The notes below the pieces were generated by a model. That model ran no database searches. It was given only the letters and a program-made list of their open reading frames with translations, and was not told the DNA's origin. A DNA stretch of 64,000 nt, taken from assembly GCA_002751075.1 (NCBI GenBank), contig NAOQ01000270.1:1954-65953 (forward strand). The letters are read 5' to 3'. The DNA is from Ichthyophonus hoferi. Lineage: Eukaryota; Opisthokonta; Ichthyosporea; Ichthyophonida; Ichthyophonidae. The position numbers and the translations under genes are program-made. This document shows, piece after piece, positions 26,801 to 36,023 of this stretch; the stretch's first letter is position 1, and every line of letters starts with the position of its first letter.

Positions 26801-28534
26801 ACTTATACCTATACTTTAGACCTATACTCTATACCTACACTTACACCTATACCTATACCTATACCTATGCAGCGTCATACTGGATCCCCTCATCATCCCT
26901 AGTGTTGAAATACTCAATCAGATCCGATTGACTCAATCAGTCCTTCTAGCCAGCGTTGCAATGGATAGTTCAGCTGATCTTTCGTGTATGTCACTGCTTC
27001 TTTTGTGCTTTCCTTTGTATATTATGTGTGGTATAGGGTTAGACAGCAGAGTTATCATGCAGTCCGCTGTCTGCAATGTTCTTCAATCAATGTTAAACCC
27101 TAGCCCCTATAAAAGGATGGAAGTAGGAGGGAAGGTCTCCTTCTTAAAACCACTGGGCAAGACCTCAGTCATAGGCCACAGTCTTCTGAGGCCTCGCCCT
27201 ATCTCTCTCTATCTATCTCTACCTCTCCCTATGGTTAACGACGTACATATCCCTGTGCCCGACTGGTCAATTAATGGTATACTAATAGTCCATTGGTGGG
27301 TTATCAGGGGCTGTTAATGCCTATGTAGGGATGAATATCAGAGATGGCCGGGGGAATATTCTTATTACACAGATAGTACAAGTGAAAGAAGTTCGAGTGG
27401 TATGTGTGTTTGTTTAATTATCTTTCTCGATCTTTTTTCTTTTTATTTATTTAGTATTTTACCAATATTTCATATATATATATGCACTTTGCTTTTTTGT
27501 TCTAAAATCGTGCATTTTCTAACTTCAATTACTATCCATATCTCTATTTTCGTGTTTCCTAGCTAGAACATCTGCATGATATATCTTGTGCCATTTCATA
27601 GTGTTAGTGTTAAAATTCAAGATCTACAATATCACAACCTATAACAACCTCGTTGCAATTAGCTTAGTGTGCCACGTACTGTTGAATACATGCCAATAAT
27701 TACTATCTATTCTCTTTTATGGTGATATAGCGATATTTCCTAAAACTATAATCAACAAGCCGCCTTACACTTCTCACTGTCTATATACATTAGATTTTTT
27801 TGCCTTCAAAACTACACAATATATACACAACCAAAGACCTTTTATGTACCTGGATTAAACCCTACAGTGTGCATACTACGGGGTAGATTCTGGACAAGGG
27901 AAGGCACGAGTATATGTTAAGTACAAGCTGTATTGCTCCTTTCCTGGAGAGACCAACCTATTAGAAGTAACATTGAATGATGTTGATGATAGTGAGTTCA
28001 CCCTAGAAGCATGGGAACACTACAATCAGGCGTGTAAAGAGTAAGTCCCACAAACGCACATATACTCTACCATTATCTCTCCGTCTTCCTCTATTATTTC
28101 CACTTGGGAAGCACTCCTTCCCTGGTATGTAACACTGTTTTATTTTATTTTCTGTACACTCATACCTTGTCCCATTACTTTAAATACACTCTGTTATCCA
28201 TACTCGGCTATTATATATGTAGATATACTTTATTTTTTTTATTATTTATTCTGTCTTTCTCCACCTCTTCTATAACTTATTATAGCTTGTCTTTAAAAAC
28301 TAACTGTATGAAGGCACACCCTTATGCATATATTAACGGTAGCAGTATAATGACTATCCTCTGACCCCTATGACCCTCACATGCCCATATACTAACAATT
28401 GTGTATTCTCTTGATTTCTCTGTATTTCTTTCCCACTACATCATTTATGTAGCCACAATACTGGCATAACCCAGACCTCCTTAAGCTCTGTGCTGTCTCA
28501 TGTGAAGAACATCAACTGCCAGTACCATATATAA
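10335..28534 (+). CDS. Large BAH-domain protein, probably chromatin-associated (22 exons, about 1502 aa)
   Basis: Exons joining in phase: 10335-10419, 11157-11195, 12380-12527, 13237-13278, 14781-14884, 16261-16381, 17043-17203, 17694-18145, 18718-18740, 20157-20225, 20755-20840, 21605-21630, 22646-22684, 23116-25354, 25475-25567, 25967-26077, 26306-26372, 26873-26985, 27037-27180, 27308-27399, 27868-28040, 28453-28534 (4509 nt). Residues about 42-180 resemble a BAH domain, a chromatin-reader fold: YDTIHMTAGSSLPYVAWVWR, then TWFYRW and HSNEYYC. Residues 235-470 are highly charged (KLERERRRKRKEK). Residues 466-1211 are Pro/Ser/Gln-rich with four SDxDLGP-type motifs. The C-terminus (1303-1502) looks folded and includes GGKVSFLKP, AYVGMNIRDGRGNILITQIV and KARVYVKYKLYCSF, possibly a second BAH-like barrel. 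I recognise no named orthologue; no ELM2, SANT or PHD was seen. Weakest boundaries: end of exon 19 (GTCTTC donor) and exon 9. Confidence 0.75.
10620..10885. repeat. Imperfect minisatellite (ACATTCTACTATATATA-type)
   Basis: In intron 1 of the BAH gene: more than ten imperfect copies of a unit of about 17-25 bp built on ACATACATTCTACTATATAT. The 131-residue open frame across it is repeat-derived. Confidence 0.8.
11462..12308. repeat. (CATA)n array containing an assembly gap
   Basis: A near-perfect CATA tetranucleotide array lies on both sides of 666 N (11568-12233), inside intron 2 of the BAH gene. The gap most likely reflects unassembled repeat. All long open frames through it are artefacts. 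Confidence 0.95.
12903..13085 (+). repeat. Dispersed repeat family X, copy 2
   Basis: In intron 3 of the BAH gene. It begins TATTACATATGTAGTCTGG, then AAAAATAGTTAGGCAAATCT, TTGGTGTTAAATGACAATCC and AACCAGTCAATGGCAAAGGT. These are the same blocks as the 22015-22240 copy in the same orientation; the left part is truncated relative to that copy. Confidence 0.75.
13331..13546. repeat. 72-bp tandem repeat, three copies
   Basis: Three direct copies with an exact 72-bp period start at 13331, 13403 and 13475, each beginning ATACAGKCATKCACCT. Units contain the near-palindromes TTAATTACTAATTATAGTTA and ATACTGTATACTAT. The array lies just after BAH exon 4 (donor at 13279), within intron 4. The copies differ at only a few positions, so the amplification is recent. 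Confidence 0.9.
13828..13890. repeat. Short AT-rich tandem repeat (about 19-bp unit)
   Basis: About three copies of a TATAATACCTATAATCCA unit in intron 4 of the BAH gene, flanked by degenerate versions. Confidence 0.6.
14155..14290 (+). repeat. Dispersed coding-like fragment Z, copy 1
   Basis: An ATG-led open segment (MSTFTPKRIKESISSELE, then QRYNYYSQLPKEL) lies inside BAH intron 4, but the BAH exon chain skips it in frame. A diverged copy lies at 33690-33830, about 70-75% identical by eye including bases before the ATG. Differences often keep the amino acid or its type, as if both descend from a coding sequence. It could be a fragment of an unrecognised mobile element or of a duplicated host gene. 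Confidence 0.55.
15121..15405. repeat. 21-bp minisatellite (GGGTATATGTTATGTATGTAT-type)
   Basis: About thirteen copies of a 21-bp unit in BAH intron 5. The unit length is a multiple of three and lacks stops, so five reading frames stay open for 78-119 residues. The heptapeptide frames (such as MLCMYGY) are artefacts. Confidence 0.9.
16582..16780. mobile_element. TA-flanked MITE, family GGGGGTTTCGATCC, copy 1
   Basis: Inverted ends: GGGGGTTTCGATCCAAATGA on the left and the reverse complement of TCATTTTGGATCGAAAACCCC on the right. TA dinucleotides flank both sides (16580-16581 and 16781-16782). Length 199 bp, no coding capacity. The TA target duplication suggests mobilisation by a Tc1/mariner/pogo-type transposase encoded elsewhere. 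In intron 6 of the BAH gene. A second copy lies in PRMT7 intron 9. Confidence 0.85.
19553..19735. repeat. ACATAC/ACTTAT-rich simple repeat
   Basis: Degenerate hexanucleotide-like array of ACATAC and ATACTTATAC units in BAH intron 9. Confidence 0.8.
22015..22240 (+). repeat. Dispersed repeat family X, copy 3 (longest)
   Basis: In intron 12 of the BAH gene. It extends further left than the 12903 copy, with TTTAGGTATTTCTTTATATA and CATTTAATATTATTAGCAAC, both shared with the reverse complement of the 57598-57735 copy. The right half carries AATCCAAGATTATCTC and CCTGTCAGTCAAAGGT. No terminal inverted repeat or poly(A) tail defined. Confidence 0.75.
22717..22880. repeat. (GAATA)n / (GGATA)n pentanucleotide repeat
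   Basis: AGAAT/AGGAT/AGTAT pentamers between BAH exons 13 and 14; open frames on the minus strand here are repeat artefacts. Confidence 0.9.
26690..26870. repeat. (CTATAC)n hexanucleotide repeat
   Basis: About 25 imperfect CTATAC or CTTATAC units end two bases before the acceptor of BAH exon 18. The repeat therefore supplies the pyrimidine-containing tract of that 3' splice site. Confidence 0.85.
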
Positions 28535-30655
28535 CACCAATTTGAAGTGTAATATATACATATTTTTGGCGCTATTTTGCTAGCCCATCCCCTACTGCCT
28601 ATATAAGAGTCTTTTGTTAGAAAATTGTAGGGATTGATGGTGGACCTTGCATTTAATATACTGTTCTTGTCTCATACACTCTACACGTTGGCCTGTCTAC
28701 TGCCTTCCTATTCAGGCCACCATTGGATTTTTTTTCTTTCTAACATATTATCTCTATCACTTGCTGTCATATTAGTGTTAAAGAACGTGAATTCATCATT
28801 TCTTTAATAGGCTAAAATATGATGATGTGGAGGTATTGTAGATAAACCCTTGCTATGTCACGTATGTATTGCCTTATTTCCTTTTACTTTTTTAATATGA
28901 TGACTTCTGTTAACTCTTCTTGGTTATTTATATGCTACTAGTACGGTCCAGGTTAATGCTTTTCACTCAAACTGTAATTTGAAACGAATAACAAAATAAA
29001 AAGTTATCTAGAGGCTTAGTAACAATGAGTTTTTTAGTGTTCTTTTATATTTGTAATAAATACTCTGAGCTGGTCCTCTGGATAAATAGTATAGAAATAT
29101 GTAGTAGTTTCTAGGGACTTGTTCACGGTCTTTGGAGGTCTCCAATTAGTTTTCGTATATTAACAGCCACTTGATCCAATCTGTCCTTAAGGTACAGTTG
29201 TGGTAGTAGAGGTTCTATTGAAGGCACGTATACTGACGTCTGGTATATAGTACAGTATAGAGTATGGTGTATAGTATAAGTATGTTATATTGTATGGTAT
29301 ACTCATACACATACACGCTTTTATATATACTTATTTTTTGGGGCGATAATATAAAATAAGCTGGGTAACGGGCTGTTGTAATTATATTGCTGTTCTAATT
29401 TGGAGGGAATGGATGCTTTGATTCACTTAGTTGCTAATGTAGAAACTACGCAATGAGACTGATCAACAAGGAGTGCTATACTACGATGTAAATAATAACT
29501 ATTGTCACTATTTAATGTTAGTAGGCAGTTCTGACTTGTGAATGCGGGAGAGATCTAGATAATGATCATTTTATGTGAGTGCCAATGGTAGACTAAGCAT
29601 TGCAATAACAACGTGATTGTTAATATATACATATATATTGTGATATGGCTCAGTTAAGTAATTAAATGCTAAGTTTTATGTGTTACAAGTGACTTCATAT
29701 TTTGCCAGGGGGCCGTGCATGTGTGAGCCGCAGGGGACTACTATTAGTTATTTTGGTTTTCAATTATGCTTCTCTGATCTTATCTTGATAATCTAATATT
29801 AATATATTCTCATTAGAATGACTTTTTAGCTAATTACCTCATTAATGTAACTGCTCACATACTATGTATTGACAAATCAATTTACCTGGTTGAAAACATA
29901 CTGCAATTAACTAATATTGAGCCAATCATTTCATTATCTGCTTATTATCAGAACGTCAGCCAAAACTACTTATTCATTTGCACTTAACGATCTGGTAGCG
30001 AATATTATATCATTAAGCACTTATATGCATATAGTTTGAATAGAGAAGGTACGTTGGTCATAGCTATATAGTGTGTATTGTTTATAATGGGTCTTTGATG
30101 ACTTCATAGTGTGGGTTTAATATAGCAGATTAACACAGTAACATCCATACCACCCAAACATGGGCTAAGTAAGGTACATACACGGTGCTGCCTGTCTTGA
30201 TCAATATGATAAATTTAGAGATACATGGTAATTATTTTAACTTTATTAATCATATAGAAATATCTTAGAATGTTCTTGTACAAGTTCATAAAATTTCAAT
30301 CCAAGCTGAATCATACTTCTTAAATATAAGGATCTATAGGTCTAAACGAAGTGACATAAATCTGGAATTGCATTTGGGTTATATGGGCCTAGATAGTTTA
30401 TGATTGGACTTGGTATTAGTAGCTAACCTTCTTACAAGGGCAAGCTTGACTAGTGTAGTATTGTTTACATTAAAGCGCTGAGTGGTTGGTTACCTCACCA
30501 GCCTCTGATGCAGCTAGCAGAAAATTAGTACAGACTATGCCAATACTATAGGCAACTCATTATCTATTATATTATCGGAAATATGTTTTGTTAGAATCTG
30601 ACTCTTGAAATATCAATCTATTGAGGAACAACGCTAGAATCCAGGTTTTACCAAA
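28535..30655. other. Intergenic region, nothing recognised
   Basis: AT-rich DNA following the BAH gene. I found no exon with family resemblance, RNA gene, or repeat shared with the rest of the window. A few 30-50 bp open stretches have no splice context. Confidence 0.5.
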
Positions 30656-31471
30656 ATGGAAACTGAACTCTACACTGGTAAGTATAAGAGAATTGTCTGC
30701 TGATCTCTTTGCCAAGCTTTTTCTGTCATAGCAGTATGCTGAATCATGCATTTAATCATGTTCCTTATTCTACACTTTAGAACCTGTTGAACCACTGGAG
30801 ATGTCTTATCTTATTAATTTTAGCTTGTCTGTAGAATTATTGTAACTGCTAAGAATTTTTTTGAAAACAAACAAATAAATAAATAAAAGATCAATAAAGG
30901 CACTGCAATAGTTCAGGCCATCTTTAAAAAACAAAATGGTAATATTTAGCATATCTTTGCATTTTTATTTTGAATATATATAATACATTTTTGACGCACT
31001 TTCAATGTGATTTATTTCTATTTTTTAAAATGGAGGAATAATGTCATTCCTTATAATTGATTTTATACATTGCCAGACCCAAATAGAACCTTTTTCTATT
31101 TTTTTATGAGTGGCATTTTATATATTGAATACTGTTGTCATATTACGCTGGTAATTAAATTTATTTATTTTTATTACTCATGTGAATTACTGAGCCTCGC
31201 ACTACACATTTTGATTGGCTAATTTTATCCAGCTTTAATTAACTGGAGTTGAGGCTCATAAGACAATTAGCTGTGCAATACTTTATAAATACATATTTTT
31301 ATCCAATACAATTTATTTTGGTATAATTAGATTAGCATACTGGTTGGTTCACGAGTCAGCAATGCGGTTTCACCATAGATCCAATATTTACTTTTTACAG
31401 GAGAAGATATTATATTTAAAATAGCACGTTCCCGCTATGGCATTGAGGATAAGTCGGAACAAAAAAGCTAG
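30656..31471 (+). CDS. Possible two-exon micropeptide gene (30 aa)
   Basis: ATG GAA ACT at 30656 runs 22 nt to a consensus donor (G|GTAAGTAT). A strong acceptor (TTTACTTTTTACAG) at 31400 opens a 71-nt exon that completes the codon in phase and ends in TAG at 31469-31471. The product begins METELYTGEDIIFKI and ends RSRYGIEDKSEQKS. I know no family. It could be a genuine micropeptide, the 5' and 3' ends of a gene with unseen middle exons in the 723-bp intron, or chance; the strength of both splice sites argues mildly against chance. Confidence 0.3.
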
Positions 31472-31715
31472 TGCAAGTAGTGTTGGTATTATATATAATC
31501 ATCCCTTAAAATAAGGAAATAGGCTTAAATTCCAATTCTTGACTATCTTTGTTAGGACTATATTAAGTATTCTGACAGATCATTATATTATCCTTTTCGC
31601 AGCCCTGTTTATGGTAGATGCCAGCTAATGTAACTGCATTCCATATTTATGTCTAAAATAAAAACGTTTATATGGATCTCTTATCTAATGTAATTCGCAT
31701 GAGACCGACCCGTAA

Positions 31716-32035
31716 GGCCCACTCTAATTGCCTTAGTATAACTTTCTAATTGGTCTAATGCGGTCTTTGTTTGGACGGCTTTTTAACAAATAATGCTTGA
31801 CATTTTATGATACACTTGCTTACTAGCTCTGTCCGGCAGTGCCGTGTTGCTATCTTCCTAGTTGACGGTCTTGCAAGCCCACTCGAATTGCCTTAGTATA
31901 ACTTTCTAATTGGTCTAATGCTGTCTTTTTTTGGACGGCTTTTTAACAAATAATGCTAGACATTTTATGACACACTTGCCTACCAGCTCTGTCCGGCTGT
32001 GCCGTATTGCTACCTTCCTAGTTTACGGTCTTACA
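31716..32035. repeat. 160-bp direct tandem duplication
   Basis: Two adjacent copies, 31716-31875 and 31876-32035, with an exact 160-bp period and roughly 90% identity by eye. Each holds AATTGCCTTAGTATAACTTT and a GC-richer hairpin-like block GCTCTGTCCGGC.GTGCCGT. It lies downstream of the ADH 3' end. No coding frame is maintained through both copies. Confidence 0.9.
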
Positions 32036-32253
32036 ATCCCAATTAAATGGCAGCAATACAAATAGAAACTCCATTTGCACTCAAGCAATACTAATACAAT
32101 ACTACTATTCCTTCCAATAAGTAACACTAACATTAAACAAGGTACTGTTAAGCCTCAAATATAGCAGCACAAATCACTAACCAATAAAGCAATAAAAAGC
32201 CACCGGTATATTTTTTAAATAAAAGGGAAACCGATGTTTAGTAGGAATTATAC

Positions 32254-32259
32254 TTTATT
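32254..32259 (-). terminator. Poly(A) signal AATAAA for ADH
   Basis: Minus-strand AATAAA lies about 65 nt beyond the ADH stop codon, the usual place for a eukaryotic polyadenylation signal. This supports a nuclear, normally processed mRNA. Confidence 0.5.
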
Positions 32260-32322
32260 ATTCGATTAGGATTTAATACTATTTACATAACCGAAAGCAT
32301 TATCGGAAAACACTCAATTGTC

Positions 32323-33417
32323 CTATTCATCGTCGGCAAAGCGTAGGACAACACGTCCTTTGATCTTGCCAGCCTTGAGATCATCCATGATCTTCTGGAT
32401 GTTCTCGAGCTTGTCCTCAACGATGTGAGAAGAAACATTACCACCAGCGGCAATCTCAAGAGACTCTTGAAGATCAAGGCGAGTTCCAACAATGGAGCCC
32501 TTAATGGTCTTAGCGCCAAGGATCATGTCAACGGCATTGACCTTGAACTCACCATTGGGGAGAGAGATACCAACAACTGTACCACGGGCGCGCACGTACT
32601 TGGCAGCCTGCTCGTAGCATACGAGGGCAGGAGCAAGGATGATAACACCGTGGGGTCCTCCTGGGACGGCGGCCTTAACCTTCTCAACAACATCACCATC
32701 CTTGGCATCAACACCGGCATCAGCTCCGAGATCCATGCAGTACTTGATGCGGTCAGCTCCAAAGTCAATAGCGAGGACCTTCATGCCCATAGCCTTGGCA
32801 TACTGGATAGCAACGTGTCCGAGTCCACCGCTGGCACCGTGGATAGCAACCCACTGGCAGGGGGCGACCTTGGTCTCCTTAAGACCCTTGTAGGTGGTCA
32901 CACCAGCGCAAAGAATGGGAGAAGCCTGGGCGTTTTTAAGACCAGCGGGGATACGGCCAACAAAGTCAGCGCGAGCAATGCAGTACTCGGCGAATCCACC
33001 ATCGGCGGCGAAACCACTCTGGTGTTGGTGAGCACATACAGTCTCCCAGCCGGCGAGGCAGTGCTCGCAGCTCATGCAAGAGTCATGGAGCCATGCATTT
33101 CCGACACGGTCACCAATCTTGAGGTGCTCCACGCCCTCGCCGAGCTGGCACACAACACCAGCGGCCTCGTGTCCGGGGATGACGGGGTAGGCGGGTTGGG
33201 CATCAGACCAGTCCCCATCGAGAACGTGGAGATCGGTGTGGCAAACACCACAGGTCATAACCTTGATAAGAACCTCGCCATAAGCGGGCTTGGGGGTAGG
33301 AACACGCTTGACAACCATCACGCCTGCCTTCTCCACCACGGCGGCCATCATGGTCTCGGGAACAACGTAAGAAGCTACCATTTTCATTAATTTATCGTTC
33401 AAATCAAGGAAATCCAT
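32323..33417 (-). CDS. Zinc-dependent alcohol dehydrogenase, AdhP type, intronless
   Basis: Cytosolic medium-chain NAD-linked alcohol dehydrogenase interconverting primary alcohols and aldehydes. The 364-residue frame has every key element: catalytic zinc ligands C59 (GVCHTDLH), H83 (PGHE) and C170 (PILCAG); structural zinc cysteines C114, C117, C120 and C128; Rossmann loop GASGGLGH (194-201). The ending GKIKGRVVLRF is typical. It looks closer to bacterial and fungal AdhP/ADH1 enzymes (usually 335-350 aa) than to animal class I ADH. About 22 extra N-terminal residues precede MMAAVVEKAG. The TATA box lies only 22 nt before the first ATG, so translation may start at Met11 or Met13. Unlike every neighbour it has no intron, uses mostly C- or G-ending codons and is much more GC-rich. 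This fits strong expression, horizontal transfer or both. The open antisense frame is a shadow. Confidence 0.95.
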   Translation of the reverse strand: MDFLDLNDKLMKMVASYVVPETMMAAVVEKAGVMVVKRVPTPKPAYGEVLIKVMTCGVCHTDLHVLDGDWSDAQPAYPVIPGHEAAGVVCQLGEGVEHLKIGDRVGNAWLHDSCMSCEHCLAGWETVCAHQHQSGFAADGGFAEYCIARADFVGRIPAGLKNAQASPILCAGVTTYKGLKETKVAPCQWVAIHGASGGLGHVAIQYAKAMGMKVLAIDFGADRIKYCMDLGADAGVDAKDGDVVEKVKAAVPGGPHGVIILAPALVCYEQAAKYVRARGTVVGISLPNGEFKVNAVDMILGAKTIKGSIVGTRLDLQESLEIAAGGNVSSHIVEDKLENIQKIMDDLKAGKIKGRVVLRFADDE

Positions 33418-33438
33418 ATTGAACGGGAGAAAAAGCTT

Positions 33439-33446
33439 TATTTATA
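33439..33446 (-). promoter_or_regulatory. TATA box of the ADH gene
   Basis: Minus-strand TATAAATA, 22-29 nt before the annotated ATG. A perfect TATA element fits a strongly expressed gene. The usual TATA-to-start distance would place the mRNA 5' end at or just beyond the first ATG. Confidence 0.55.
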
Positions 33447-33689
33447 CCCTTCACATTGCAGTAGTCATTAACTTACACCTCGTATTGGTTTTTTCAACCC
33501 AATAGTATTCATATTATTTATCTTTCTTTTTTAATACTTCCATATATGTAGCGCACGTTACTTGCCCATATATGTATAATCAACATATTTTTTGTAATGT
33601 TTTAGTTCACCATTGGCTTGGCACTCGAATACGATAATCAGTACTAGATCTCTCGCTCTTTCAAAGACATAACATTTACATGAGTTATT

Positions 33690-33830
33690 ATTTACACCGC
33701 CATATAGCACCCCTTACCTATCAGTTTCATTGTGTAATATCCACATTAGCACCTAGGCGAATAAAAGTATCGATTTCCTCTGAATTAGAACAGAGATAGA
33801 ATTTCTATAGCTAATTACCTTCTTTGGAAC
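33690..33830 (+). repeat. Dispersed coding-like fragment Z, copy 2 (degenerate)
   Basis: Matches 14155-14290 in the same orientation. The shared core TCTGAATTAGAACAGAGATA is identical, with diverged flanks on both sides. It lies upstream of ADH and is not part of that gene. The copy is decayed. Confidence 0.6.
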
Positions 33831-33839
33831 TTCTACCTT

Positions 33840-35053
33840 TTAAATGAGCCTTGAGGAGTCCGATCAAGTGGTTTTTATTACTGCCGACCCAGTGGAGTTA
33901 ATATACGATATTCAATTGGAGATCCTGAAGACCAAATAAGTCACTAGAACTACCACAGATGGCTATATGATATTATTCTGCATTATAATATTATATGCTC
34001 TAATACAATCAGCTTCAAAATAGTAGACACAATTATTAATACTATTATTATGCTATTATGAGTCAACTAGTAGTTTATCATGAAAAAATAGGTTACACAT
34101 ATTGACATTGCGTGAAGTCTTGATTCAAATGAACAATTTAGCTATGAAATTGTGAATGATTGGGTCCATTACTTCCAATAATATCGCGGAAGCCATTAGC
34201 CAATAATATATAAGATATATTAGCTGACCAATTTGAATACCAGCGAGGGTAAACGTTTAGTTAGTTATTCACAGCAATAATAATATAAAGGCAACCGTTT
34301 AAAACTGCCTGTAAAGGATAATTCGCTTTAAAAAGTGAGGTTTGAAAAAAGTAAGCAATTAAATACGGCTCATGCATACATAAAATGAGATGTGGAATAC
34401 AGTAGCAGACAGAAAGAAAGTTGGCTTGTGAGGTAACTGTGTTTCAACATCTATGACTGATTCATCACTAATTTGACAGTTTGATCAAAGCCAAGAAAAT
34501 ATCCAATGTATGCAATGATGTAATAAATAACATATTAAATAAAGTAGGAAATATTGAACGAGAAGTCCATGCTGGATACATCTTCAATATTATTGTCTTT
34601 TAAAATCCATTTTAATGTTCTGAAAACTAATCATTTTTGATACAAGATGAAAACCATGATCTTTTCATTTTGAATTGGTAGTTGTATTGGGCATATATTG
34701 TTTATTCTTAGTTATTATCATGCTACTAGCATACGATGTTATTCCATTTTGTTTAATGATAATATATTGCAATTTCTCGCGTTGAGAATATATTTAAAAT
34801 ATGCTGGGCATTATAGCGTGATATTAAATAAATAATAGATACTGTAAAACCCTCTAAAATATCATAATGAAAAACTCCAAACTACTTAACTACTTACCAG
34901 ACATGGTTCTTTTACATGCTTAGAAACCTTTGAGTACAAGAATTGTATTGTTACTATTTATGTTATAATTTCTTAATATAATTTTGTATATAATGACATT
35001 ATTATTATCTTATATTTATACACTCTAACAAAGTATTTGCCTGATTACAGCTA
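33840..35053. other. AT-rich intergenic region
   Basis: A short ATG-led frame at 33845 (MSLEESDQVVFITADPVE...) closes after about 30 codons, with no splice or family support. Otherwise nothing recognised. Confidence 0.4.
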
Positions 35054-35360
35054 ACCTTTTTACTACTTTCAAAATAAGAATTTTACTCTACAAAATAGGC
35101 ATGTTAATCTTTAAAATAGAAATTGCAAATTTTAAGATTTGTACAGCATGACGAGTTTAGTGTTGTGATTAATTTTAATTTATATTAATTGTTAGCTATC
35201 TTTTCAAAGCTAAAAATTTGTCTTTTCTTTTTTTTTTTATTGAATATTCTGATGATTCTCATATTGAAATTTAAAAATCAAATTGAACTTTAAAATTTCT
35301 ATTTTGAAGGTTAACATGCCTATTTTGTAAATTAAAATTATCATTTTGAAGGTAAAAAGG
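35054..35360. mobile_element. 307-bp MITE with about 70-bp terminal inverted repeats
   Basis: The left end CCTTTTTACTACTTTCAAAA, ACAAAATAGGCATGTTAATC and AAAATAGAAATT is repeated in inverted order at the right end (CCTTTTTACCTTCAAAATGA, ACAAAATAGGCATGTTAACC, AAAATAGAAATT). TA lies directly outside both ends (35052-35053 and 35361-35362, allowing one extra base on the left). No coding capacity. The TA target and long inverted repeats suggest a Tc1/mariner-dependent non-autonomous transposon, distinct from the 16582/48099 family. Confidence 0.85.
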
Positions 35361-36023
35361 TATAATAGAACTTGCACAATCCTTTCCGATTTGAAAAGCC
35401 AATTTGCTATGGATATGGTTAGTATTGCAACATATTGCTATCGATCCTTGACCATGTTTGGAATATGTATTTGTTTTTAATTAAACAGATCTTCAATATA
35501 ATTTAATATATATGCTTTATATATTATCAAAGTGAATTACTTGTAAGGGTAATTGCCATCGTATCACACAGGAGTCCCATATGCCATTATCCATTTATGA
35601 CTTTTTACTTAGTTAGCACGCCTGGTAATTATTTACAATTAATTTTTAACCAATCGCGTATACAGGTTTATGGGTTTAAACATAAAGTTGTAATGGCTCA
35701 GATCGTTATCTATAAAGAAAAAAATGGCCGTATTAATAATTTATGTATGGCCAACAAAATACAATAATTTTAGAATACAGGCCAAATATTTCCTAATCAT
35801 CAAGATACAGATACAGTAAATGCAAACTTGGTTTTATAATTGTTAAAACATTATTGCCCGTGTTAATTATTAGTTGCTTCTGTTTCTTTTATTCTTTCCG
35901 TAATATCTGTTTATCACGGATGTCAACCAAAGCTGTATTCATCAATGTCAATGGGACCTATCGTAAAAGTCCTTATTGACTAAAGATCACTGTAGGCCTA
36001 TAGAATTTTCTGGTCTTGTCTTG

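Noticed and set aside
32425-33390. 321-residue open frame antisense to ADH
   Set aside because: Shadow frame caused by the GC-biased codons of ADH; no domain, while the minus strand carries all ADH motifs.
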